Part shown: positions 7,050-13,807 of the stretch, piece by piece
Layout of the letters: each line of letters begins with the position of its first letter
Numbering within the stretch: the stretch's first letter is position 1
Assembly: GCA_964611195.1 (NCBI GenBank)
Contig: CAZSXA010000016.1
Span: 1 to 22,655 of the forward strand
From: JADLGL01 sp964611195
Lineage (GTDB): Bacteria; Pseudomonadota; Alphaproteobacteria; Rhizobiales; Kaistiaceae
Direction of reading: 5' to 3'
Length of the DNA: 22,655 bases
Translations under genes and position numbers: made by a program
Notes under the pieces: model-generated
The model's database searches: none
What the model was told of the DNA's origin: nothing
Seen by the model: the letters and a program-made list of their open reading frames with translations, nothing else

Positions 7050-9515
7050 CTAGCCTTCCCACTTTCCGTTGCCGGCATAGCGCCCCGCAATCGTGCCGTC
7101 CTCGCCCATTCGAAACAGGTGGAGCCAGCCATTGTCGAGAAGGTTGCGGACGCCCTCGTGCTTGGCGATCACGTCGTCGATCGCCTTCTGGGGCGCTTCG
7201 ATGATCGCCGTGAGGCGGAGCGGTTCGTGAATCAGCCGCTCGCCGTCGTGGAGCGATTGCCAGGCGAGTCCGGTGCGGAGGTCGCCGCCATTGCCCTCGA
7301 GCACGCCGATGGTGCCGACGACATTGTGCAGCACCTTGTTGCCGCTGCCGAAGATACGGTTGTCGACGACGGAGCCGTAATATTGGAGGCTGATCCAGCT
7401 GGCGACGATCATCGGTGCCGTCATGATCAACTCCAGCGTGGCGAAATTCTTGTCTTCCTGCCAATCGTAATTGTGCAGGAACGCGCGGCCGCCGAGGTCG
7501 ATGCCCTTGGTGCGCGAGCGTGGCGCGACGATGAAGGCCGAGCAGCCCGCCAGTCCCCATTCCGGCCGGACCTGCGCCCAGTCTTTGCTGCGGGCGATAA
7601 TCTGCGCGTCGAGCGGTTCGTCGTCGTCGACATGCAGGAGCGCGCTTCGCTCGACGCGGGCCAAGGCGCCGGCCTGCTTGAAGCGGTGCTTGAGCGCGGC
7701 CACATCGTCGGCGTGGCTCGCCGGCACGACGTCCTCGTCATAGACCGTCACCTCGTCGGTGGTGGTGTCGTGGAGGGCGCCGAGGAACACCGTGTCGTCG
7801 GGGATGTCGATGCCGCGCTTGCGAAGACCGGAGCGGACGGCAGCATCGTTCATGATCGCCGCGGCGACGCGGGCATTGGCCTCGCCGGTATGGCCGCCAC
7901 AGGCGCCGCAATCGAGACCGGCGGCATGGGGGTTGTTCACCGTGGTCGAGCCGTGACCGACGATGACGACCAGTCGGGCGAAATCATGCGTCAGCGACAT
8001 CGCGGTCAGCGCCGCCTCGGCCATGTCGACGCGAAGCTTGTCGTCGAATCCCGTCTCGCGGCTGCCGACCGTCTTCGGGTCGATGCGCGGCCCGAGGCGA
8101 TCGATGATCTCGCCGTCCATTCCGTCGCTGGACGGATGGGGGACCGTACGCGACAGGCCGAGACCATCGGTGGCGAGCTTGCCGAGGAAGGTCAGACCCA
8201 TGGTCTCGACGAAGACGAAGGACGAGATCGCCGCCAGCTTGAAGGACTTCCAGGCCTTGGTTGCCTGGCGCCGTAGCATGCGGAGGCTGAGGATCGACTC
8301 CTCCTCCTGCTCGTCGGCGCCGCTGACCGCCTCGCAGACGATGACACGCGGCGTGAGCAGCACCGGGCATTGCGCACCGCCGCCCAGCTGGCCGAGCGGA
8401 ACGTATTCGATCGGGAAACCGAAGAAGCCGGCGAAGCCGATCGTCTCGATGTCATCGGACGCAGTTTCGAGCGCCCGGCGAAACACCTCGGAGCGGACGT
8501 CTATGCAGAATGCCGCCTGAACCGCATTTCGAGACGGTTCCTTCTCCGCAGGTTGGGCATTGCCGAGCTTGTCGAACAGCGCGCGCTGCGAGGCTGCCTC
8601 CAGCGCCGACTGCAGCATGGCATCGCCGGCGAACCGGTCGTCCATTGCAGACGTCGCGCGGTCGGCCCACGACTGCTTCCATGCATCGTCGAAGCCCGGC
8701 CTGTCACCGAACAGGCGATACAGCACGAGTTCCCAGGCGGCCAGAACCGCGAGAAGCTCGATGAGCGAGGGATCGCTGCCGCCATAGAGTTCGGCCTGCC
8801 ATACCTTGTAGCGCGCATAGGCCGTCCAGCCACCGACGGTCATGGCCAGGCGATGGAAGTAGAGTTCGAGATCGTCGCCGGCGAGTCCGGCGGCACGGGC
8901 CGTCTCGACAAGCACATCGTTCGGGTCCTGCGGCAGCCCGGCCACCACCTGCCGGAACCCCCTGAGCCCCATGATCTCGGGCATGTAGTCGACACGCGCG
9001 CGGTAGCGCCATGCACCGAAGACGCCGTCTTCACGCACCGGAATCGCCCAGGACGCCTGACCTTCGTCGAAATAGTCGGCTGCATATCCGGCAACCCGAT
9101 CGGCCACGAAGCCTGCCCAATCGGAGCCGGTCACCCTGGACGCGATATCGGCGAATGTCGGCAGCACCGGAGGTGCCGAAGCTTCCGATGCGCCAGCGAT
9201 CCGCCCCGGCTCGGAGGGCTTCAATCCGGCGCGACCCGCCGCCTCCTTCTGATCGTCGGACGAGATGCGGCCGTCGGCAATCGCTTCGGCATAGTAGTCC
9301 CGCGGCATGGTCAGCCGCGCGCCGGCGACCTCGGCAAGCCGCTCCGCCGCCGTCGCGAACGGCATGTCGGCCAGCCCGAGATAGGGATTGACGGCGACGA
9401 AGCTCCGCAGAGGCCAGACTGGCGCGATCCGGCGCGACGCGCGATCGGCGATCGCGAGGATCTGCTTGTCGGTAGGCTTCCGACCACCGGTCGACGCCTT
9501 GTTACTGGCGGCCAT
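7050..9515 (-). CDS. dabA: DabA, zinc-containing subunit of the carboxysome-proximal DAB transporter (short form)
   Basis: The 821-residue product has the full DUF2309/DabA signature. The predicted zinc and catalytic set is C337 and D339 (FCIDVRSE), H521 (VGHGST) and C536 (LDCGACGG), with the same 15-residue His-Cys spacing as characterised DabA. Other shared motifs are VNPYLGLADMPF near 42, YFDEGQASWAIPVRE near 148, TTTDEVTVY near 584 and AQVRPEWGL near 647. The length is that of the well-studied Halothiobacillus DabA2. The true start is the ATG at 9515: AAGGAGG lies seven bases before it, and the gene overlaps the end of dabB by 14 bp. The protein should work with the DabB encoded just upstream, in the cytosol at the inner membrane, to hydrate CO2 to bicarbonate in an energy-coupled way. 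Confidence 0.94.
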   Translation of the reverse strand: MAASNKASTGGRKPTDKQILAIADRASRRIAPVWPLRSFVAVNPYLGLADMPFATAAERLAEVAGARLTMPRDYYAEAIADGRISSDDQKEAAGRAGLKPSEPGRIAGASEASAPPVLPTFADIASRVTGSDWAGFVADRVAGYAADYFDEGQASWAIPVREDGVFGAWRYRARVDYMPEIMGLRGFRQVVAGLPQDPNDVLVETARAAGLAGDDLELYFHRLAMTVGGWTAYARYKVWQAELYGGSDPSLIELLAVLAAWELVLYRLFGDRPGFDDAWKQSWADRATSAMDDRFAGDAMLQSALEAASQRALFDKLGNAQPAEKEPSRNAVQAAFCIDVRSEVFRRALETASDDIETIGFAGFFGFPIEYVPLGQLGGGAQCPVLLTPRVIVCEAVSGADEQEEESILSLRMLRRQATKAWKSFKLAAISSFVFVETMGLTFLGKLATDGLGLSRTVPHPSSDGMDGEIIDRLGPRIDPKTVGSRETGFDDKLRVDMAEAALTAMSLTHDFARLVVIVGHGSTTVNNPHAAGLDCGACGGHTGEANARVAAAIMNDAAVRSGLRKRGIDIPDDTVFLGALHDTTTDEVTVYDEDVVPASHADDVAALKHRFKQAGALARVERSALLHVDDDEPLDAQIIARSKDWAQVRPEWGLAGCSAFIVAPRSRTKGIDLGGRAFLHNYDWQEDKNFATLELIMTAPMIVASWISLQYYGSVVDNRIFGSGNKVLHNVVGTIGVLEGNGGDLRTGLAWQSLHDGERLIHEPLRLTAIIEAPQKAIDDVIAKHEGVRNLLDNGWLHLFRMGEDGTIAGRYAGNGKWEG

Positions 9516-11106
9516 GAGTGCCTCCTTCGCTGGAACCCGCTGCCGGCAGGCGCAGTGCGCCGATGAGCCGGTCGAAGACGGCGTCGGCATAAAGGCCGTT
9601 GGCGAGATGGAGACGCATCGTCCGCCAGAACGGCGAGGCCGCGCGCGCGGGTTCGAAGAGTTGCAGCACCGTGACCGCGGCGAACGAGGCGATCGTCAGA
9701 ACGACGACGACATAGGCGATAGCGTCCGGCTCCGGCGCCGGCGGCAGCGTGCCTTCGAACATCGCCTCCACGCCGTAGCGCAGGACGAAATAGGCGAGCG
9801 CGACAAGGGCACTGGCGCCGACCGTGCGCCCGATCACATAGAGTCTGGGGCCGCCGCCGAAGGCCTGTGCGATCAGCAGCGTCAGACCCATGACGATGAT
9901 GGCGCCGACGGTCAGCTTGTAGATGTCGGACAACTCGAGAAGGCCGAACGCCCAGCCGATGCCGAGATAGACGGCCAGCGCAATGGCGAGGCTGGCAAGG
10001 ACGGTGACCGGACTGGGCGCAGCCTTCCCCGGCACCCACGATGCGCGTGCGATCTCTACGACGCTGCCCGACGCGAGGAAGGCGTGGGCCTTGTAGAGCG
10101 AGTGCGCGACGATGTGGAGGACGGCAATCGGAAACAGGCCCAGCCCGCATTCGAGCAGCATGAAGCCCATCTGCGACACGGTGGACCAGGCGACCGAAAC
10201 CTTGATGGAGTTCTGCGTCAGCATCACCACCGCGCCGAACAGCGCCGTGAGGCCGCCGACCAGCGCCAGCACCGACAGCGCGGCGACCGACATCACCATG
10301 ACATCGGCGAAACGGATGACGAGGAAGCCGCCGGCGTTGATGATGCCGGCGTGCAGCAGCGCCGAGACCGGGGTCGGCGTTTCCATCACCTGCGGCAGCC
10401 AGCCATGGAACGGGAACTGGGCCGACTTCAACAGTGCGGCGACCGCGATCAGCAGCGTCGCAAACACGACGCCCGAAGTCATCGCGTCCGACCCTTCGAA
10501 GCTGGCGCGCGCCAGAAGCGTCGCGATGTCGGTGGTATCGAAGGCCGAAGCGAGAAGGATGGCCGCGCCGATGAGGCAGGCGTCGCTGATGCGCGCGGTG
10601 ATGAACTTCTTGCGGGCGGCAAGCTGTGCCTTGCGCCGTTCCGGATAGAAGACGAGGAGCCGGTGCAACGCCAGGCTGGTGGCGATCCAGGCGAGCACGA
10701 GCTGGACGAGATTGCCCGACGTCACCAGCAGCAGCACCGCGGCGAGCGTGACGCAAAGGCGCGCGATGAACGCACCCTGGCGCGGATCGCCGTCGAGATA
10801 GTTGCGGCTGTACTGGACAACGATCGCACCGACGAAGGCGACGAGGATGAACATCACGGCGCTGAATGCGTCGAGGCGGAACGACAGACCGATCCCCTCG
10901 GCGCCGATGAGCGCCGAGGTGCCGGCACCCTCAGCGGCGACAAGCACTGCGGAAACGAGCGCAATCGCCAGGGCGGACAAGGTCGCGATCCGGCCGGCCG
11001 CCAGCGCCCGCCGTGGACGCATTCCGGGTTCGGATGCCGCGATGTAGGCCGCCACCAGCAGCCCGGCAGGGGCGATTCCCGCTATCAGCGCAATCGTCGA
11101 GTTCAT
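9502..11106 (-). CDS. dabB: DabB, NuoL-type membrane subunit of the carboxysome-proximal DAB transporter
   Basis: This 534-residue polytopic membrane protein is of the NuoL/Mrp antiporter family. Marks are KSAQFPFHGWLPQVMETPTP (starting at K217), ALLHAGIINAGGFLVIRF directly after, and a VAWSTVSQMGFMLLECGLG segment that aligns with the conserved NuoL helix carrying a functional His/Lys region. The TM7 lysine is kept (K217), but the TM5 glutamate position is I141 (AWIATS). Together with the following dabA it forms a two-gene DAB pump. The ATG at 11106 overlaps the stop of the Nudix-ThiE gene by 4 bp (ATGA) and has GGAG eight bases upstream, so the two genes are translationally linked. Confidence 0.92.
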   Translation of the reverse strand: MNSTIALIAGIAPAGLLVAAYIAASEPGMRPRRALAAGRIATLSALAIALVSAVLVAAEGAGTSALIGAEGIGLSFRLDAFSAVMFILVAFVGAIVVQYSRNYLDGDPRQGAFIARLCVTLAAVLLLVTSGNLVQLVLAWIATSLALHRLLVFYPERRKAQLAARKKFITARISDACLIGAAILLASAFDTTDIATLLARASFEGSDAMTSGVVFATLLIAVAALLKSAQFPFHGWLPQVMETPTPVSALLHAGIINAGGFLVIRFADVMVMSVAALSVLALVGGLTALFGAVVMLTQNSIKVSVAWSTVSQMGFMLLECGLGLFPIAVLHIVAHSLYKAHAFLASGSVVEIARASWVPGKAAPSPVTVLASLAIALAVYLGIGWAFGLLELSDIYKLTVGAIIVMGLTLLIAQAFGGGPRLYVIGRTVGASALVALAYFVLRYGVEAMFEGTLPPAPEPDAIAYVVVVLTIASFAAVTVLQLFEPARAASPFWRTMRLHLANGLYADAVFDRLIGALRLPAAGSSEGGTHGRQ

Positions 11107-12062
11107 GCCGCTTTCTCCATCCCGTCGGCGGTCGAAGCAACGGAAACCGAGATCCCGGCGGCGCCGGCCAGGAGGGCCTCATCGAGGCGCTCGGGGGTCA
11201 TGCCGCCCTGCGCAAAGACCGGGATTGGCGCCGCGCCGGCCATGGCGTTGAAGCGCTGCCAGCCGATCGGGACGAGGTCGGGATGGCTGGCGCTCGCCAG
11301 CACCGGCGAGAGGACGATGAAGTCGGCGCCCAGCTCGACCGCGCGCGCGACGTCGCGCTCGTCGTGGCATGACGCTGACCACAGCTGAGCCTGTGGTCGC
11401 TCATGCAGATGGCGTAGCTGGGAGGCGGTCGAATGCACGCCGCACGCTCCGGCCCGGCGCGCTTCGATTGCCGTGCCGACGAGGAGCATCCGGGCACCGA
11501 AGTCGTCGGCCATCTGCGAAACCCGTCGTGCCAGCGCGACGCGCTGATCGGGCGTCAGATGCGGCGCCCGCAGCTGGATCGCGCGCGTGCCATTGGCGAA
11601 GGCCGCACGGCAACGGTCGAGAACGGATGCCGGTCCCTCGCGTGAGCCGGCGCTCACAACCGCGTACACCGAAGGCAGCGACAGCGCTGCAAGGATGCGT
11701 TCGTTGGAGGGGAGCACCGGGCCGATCGGATTTTCGGGATCGTACCAGGCGACCCGCTGGCGCTCGCGGCCCTGCGGCTCACCGGACCAGTCGTCCGCGA
11801 AGAAGATGTGGAGACGAATTCGCCGTGTCGGGAAATCGTAGTCATGAACTGGGCCGAGACGAAGACGGCCGGCGGCCACGCCGGTTTCCTCGGCGAGTTC
11901 GCGCTTCGCGGCGTCGGCGGGCGTCTCGCCGGGCTCGATCTTGCCGCCCGGAAGCTCCCAATAGCCACCGGCAATCTGATCCCGCCGGCGTTCGGCGAGG
12001 AGAATATGCCCATTGTGACGGCGAAGAACTGTAGCGGCGACTTCGAGAAGCGGTAGAGCCAT
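11103..12062 (-). CDS. MutT/Nudix hydrolase fused to a ThiE-like domain
   Basis: The 319-residue protein has two parts. Residues 5-125 are a Nudix hydrolase with a complete Nudix box: G40, E46, R54-E55, E58-E59, G61 (GKIEPGETPADA, then KRELAEETGV). It may clean 8-oxo-dGTP or another nucleoside diphosphate derivative. Residues 131-310 resemble thiamine-phosphate synthase (AIQLRAPHL near 161, ACGVHSTASQL near 206, SPVLASASHP near 232, FAQGGMTPERL near 273). The usual ThiE substrate-binding N-D pair and the GVHLGQ motif are altered, so synthase activity is doubtful. This fusion is known from many proteobacteria, usually away from carbon fixation genes. Here it lies 18 bp after acRAF and overlaps dabB as ATGA, which makes it part of the operon. 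A GGAGG lies 10 bases before the ATG. Its role in CO2 fixation is not known. Confidence 0.88.
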   Translation of the reverse strand: MALPLLEVAATVLRRHNGHILLAERRRDQIAGGYWELPGGKIEPGETPADAAKRELAEETGVAAGRLRLGPVHDYDFPTRRIRLHIFFADDWSGEPQGRERQRVAWYDPENPIGPVLPSNERILAALSLPSVYAVVSAGSREGPASVLDRCRAAFANGTRAIQLRAPHLTPDQRVALARRVSQMADDFGARMLLVGTAIEARRAGACGVHSTASQLRHLHERPQAQLWSASCHDERDVARAVELGADFIVLSPVLASASHPDLVPIGWQRFNAMAGAAPIPVFAQGGMTPERLDEALLAGAAGISVSVASTADGMEKAA

Positions 12063-12080
12063 CTTTGTCAGTCCTCCGCG

Positions 12081-12350
12081 CTAGGCGATCCCGTTCGCCG
12101 CTTCGTTGACACGATGAGCGAAGTCGATCTCTTCACGGCTCGGGCCGACGCCGTCGGTCGCGATCGTGACGTTGGCGTAGGTCTTGCCGAAGCTGAGATT
12201 GGGATGAAGACCGGTCTCTTCCGAGATGTCCGCGAGCCGATCGAGAAACAGGCGCGTCTCGTCGTAAGCGGCGAACTCGAACTTGCGGTACAGCCCGGGC
12301 GGATTGCGGATGCGTTGCCAGCCCTGGGGCAGTTCCGTGATGTCGGCCAT
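12081..12350 (-). CDS. acRAF: Alpha-carboxysome RuBisCO assembly factor (pterin-4a-carbinolamine dehydratase-like)
   Basis: The 89-residue protein has the pterin-4a-carbinolamine dehydratase (PCD) fold pattern. Of the catalytic HHP motif only HP remains (ETGLHPNLSF near residues 45-54), and FAHRVNEAA ends the last helix. A PCD-like protein that has lost the enzyme activity is a regular member of alpha-carboxysome operons and acts as a chaperone in Form IA RuBisCO assembly. Position directly after the csoS1 genes fits that family. The start is firm: AAAGGAGGTAGAC precedes the ATG. True PCD activity is less likely because the first catalytic histidine is replaced by leucine. Confidence 0.87.
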   Translation of the reverse strand: MADITELPQGWQRIRNPPGLYRKFEFAAYDETRLFLDRLADISEETGLHPNLSFGKTYANVTIATDGVGPSREEIDFAHRVNEAANGIA

Positions 12351-12381
12351 GTCTACCTCCTTTGCGACTTCGGCCGCCGGT

Positions 12382-12411
12382 CGGGCGAGCCGCGCCGTCC
12401 GCGGCCGCCCG
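12382..12411 (-). other. Strong intercistronic hairpin between csoS1 and acRAF
   Basis: Outer arms CGGGCG (12382-12387) and CGCCCG (12406-12411) and inner arms CCGCG (12390-12394) and CGCGG (12400-12404) form an 11-bp GC stem with a small bulge and a 5-base loop. It lies in the 113-bp gap after the second csoS1 gene and has no following U-run. It is therefore more likely an mRNA-stability or attenuation element, which could keep shell-gene message abundant relative to the distal genes, than a full terminator. Confidence 0.4.
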
Positions 12412-12463
12412 TTTCAAGAGCGGCCGCGTTGCTTCAAGGTTCTTGCCGAGCGATGTTACCGCG

Positions 12464-12823
12464 TCAGGCGGCGCCTGGCGTGGCGTCGTTGGCCAAGCCG
12501 GAGCTGCCCGAGCGTTCACCCAGGATCGGCTCCACCTCGGCATGCGGGCGGGCGATGATGTGCGCAGCGGCCAGGCCGTCGCCGACGCGCTCACAGGCGT
12601 CGGCGCCGGCACGGACGGCGGCATTCACCGCGCCGGTCTCGCCGCGGACCATCACCGTGACATAGCCCCCGCCTACGAACGAACGATCGACGAGCACGAC
12701 CTCCGATGCCTTGGTCATTGCGTCGGCCGCTTCGATGGCTGGCACCAGCCCGCGGGTCTCGATCATACCGAGCGCGATCCCCGTGGTTCCGCTGCCGGCT
12801 TGCGTAGTCGGTCTTCTGGCCAT
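12464..12823 (-). CDS. csoS1: CsoS1 shell hexamer protein with C-terminal extension (CsoS1B-like)
   Basis: The 119-residue protein is a single BMC-domain carboxysome shell protein forming hexameric facets with a central pore. The core IALGMIETRGLVPAIEAADA and the segment GGYVTVMVRGETGAVNAAV are nearly identical to the neighbouring csoS1 product. After the conserved ARPHAEVEPIL it carries about 18 extra residues (GERSGSSGL and following) not present in the neighbour, like the C-terminal extension of CsoS1B. The N-terminus is also about six residues longer. The ATG at 12823 follows GAAGGAG by nine bases. The two csoS1 genes are a tandem duplication, clearly alike at DNA level with mostly third-position differences. 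Confidence 0.93.
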   Translation of the reverse strand: MARRPTTQAGSGTTGIALGMIETRGLVPAIEAADAMTKASEVVLVDRSFVGGGYVTVMVRGETGAVNAAVRAGADACERVGDGLAAAHIIARPHAEVEPILGERSGSSGLANDATPGAA

Positions 12824-12875
12824 TGCCGTGCACTCCTTCAGTTTGCGGCGACCCCGCGGCCGCCGGTTCGTTGAG

Positions 12876-13178
12876 CTAGGCCGCGCTCGCCGAAGTCGGC
12901 AGGATCTGCTCGACCTCGCTGTGCGGGCGGGCGATGATGTGGGCGGCAGCCAGGCCATCGCCGACACGCTCACAGGCGTCAGCGCCGGCACGAACCGCCG
13001 CGTTGACCGCGCCGGTCTCGCCGCGGACCAGGACCGTGACGTAGCCACCGCCGACGAACTGCCGACCGATGAGGGTGACCTCGGAGGCCTTGGTCATGGC
13101 GTCGGCTGCCTCGACGGCGGGCACCAGCCCGCGGGTCTCGATCATACCGAGCGCGATACCGCTTCTTTCGTTTGCCAT
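12876..13178 (-). CDS. csoS1: CsoS1 major shell hexamer protein (CsoS1A/C-like)
   Basis: This 100-residue single BMC-domain protein has the length and sequence of the major alpha-carboxysome facet protein: MANERSGIALGMIETRGLV at the start, FVGGGYVTVLVRGETGAV in the middle and ARPHSEVEQILP near the end. Hexamers tile the shell and pass bicarbonate and RuBP/3-PGA through small pores. A GAAGGAG lies about seven bases before the ATG. It follows csoS4B by 36 bp and precedes its paralogue by 52 bp. No CsoS1D (fused double-BMC trimer) gene is present in the window. Confidence 0.94.
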   Translation of the reverse strand: MANERSGIALGMIETRGLVPAVEAADAMTKASEVTLIGRQFVGGGYVTVLVRGETGAVNAAVRAGADACERVGDGLAAAHIIARPHSEVEQILPTSASAA

Positions 13179-13214
13179 TCTCGATACTCCTTCAGAGGCT
13201 GGTGGGTGAATGGA

Positions 13215-13538
13215 TCATTCGTTCGGCCGCGCCTCAGCCGGCCGATCGGAATTGGTGTTCGGGTTCGCGAAGGCTGGCTTTTCGTACCAGCGCTCCTCGT
13301 CCCAGCGATCGATGATGCCGCCGATCGTGCAGTCGGTGACGATGCGTTTGTCGCCTGCTGCAATCCGTGCGGCCGAAATGCCGATGGTGATCACGAAGTC
13401 TCCCGGCTTCGCCCCCACCGGATCCACAGCGACCTCGATCTGACCGCGGTCGTTTTCGACGACGCGCAGCGAGAGAGTGTCGAGCCACGGATGGCGGTGG
13501 GTGGTGACGAGGTCGGAGACGACGCGCTGGATTTCCAT
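13215..13538 (-). CDS. csoS4B: CsoS4B pentameric vertex protein with extended tail
   Basis: The protein belongs to the CcmL/EutN (BMC-P) family, whose pentamers cap the vertices of the carboxysome shell. Typical stretches are MEIQRVVSDLVTTHRHPWLD at the start, VAVDPVGAKPGDFVITIG near residue 37 and CTIGGIIDRWD near 69. At 107 residues it is about 25 longer than usual (around 80-85). The extra tail is hydrophilic and rich in Pro, Asn and Glu. The ATG at 13538 overlaps the csoS4A stop by one base (TGATG), indicating coupled translation of the two vertex proteins. Confidence 0.92.
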   Translation of the reverse strand: MEIQRVVSDLVTTHRHPWLDTLSLRVVENDRGQIEVAVDPVGAKPGDFVITIGISAARIAAGDKRIVTDCTIGGIIDRWDEERWYEKPAFANPNTNSDRPAEARPNE

Positions 13539-13807
13539 CAGCTCGCTTCCTTCATCTCGGGCTCGTCCCAGTAGTCGATGATGCCGACGATCGTCAGATC
13601 GCTCGGGTAGTCGTTGCTGCCGGCGGCGGTCCGCGCAGCGGAACTGCCGCAGACGATGACCCAGTCGCCCGGCTTGCAGCCGATCGGGTCGACGGCAACC
13701 TGCTTGCTGGAGCTGCCGCGCTCGTTGACGACGAGCAAGCGGCGCTGCTCCAGCCCGGCGATACGGGACGTCGCGACAAGCGACGATTGGACCTGACAGA
13801 TCTTCAC
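13538..13807 (-). CDS. csoS4A: CsoS4A pentameric vertex protein
   Basis: The 89-residue BMC-P (CcmL/EutN) protein starts MKICQVQSSLVATSRI and contains VAVDPIGCKPGDWVIVCGSS and DLTIVGIIDYWDEPE, all family-typical. It forms pentamers at the icosahedral vertices, with minor copy number. The start codon is GTG at 13807, overlapping the csoSCA stop as GTGA, with AGGAG about nine bases upstream. Together with csoS4B it continues the overlapping chain csoS2-csoSCA-csoS4A-csoS4B. Confidence 0.93.
   Translation of the reverse strand: MKICQVQSSLVATSRIAGLEQRRLLVVNERGSSSKQVAVDPIGCKPGDWVIVCGSSAARTAAGSNDYPSDLTIVGIIDYWDEPEMKEAS

Noticed and set aside
9388..11388. 666-codon plus-strand open frame opposite dabB and the ends of its neighbours
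   Set aside because: It is a shadow of DabB and adjacent coding sequence, with biased Arg/Asp/Gln composition and no motif.
12464..13178. The two csoS1 genes as a mobile or recent error duplication
   Set aside because: Tandem csoS1 paralogues are normal in alpha-carboxysome operons, and the copies differ at many third positions and at both ends.
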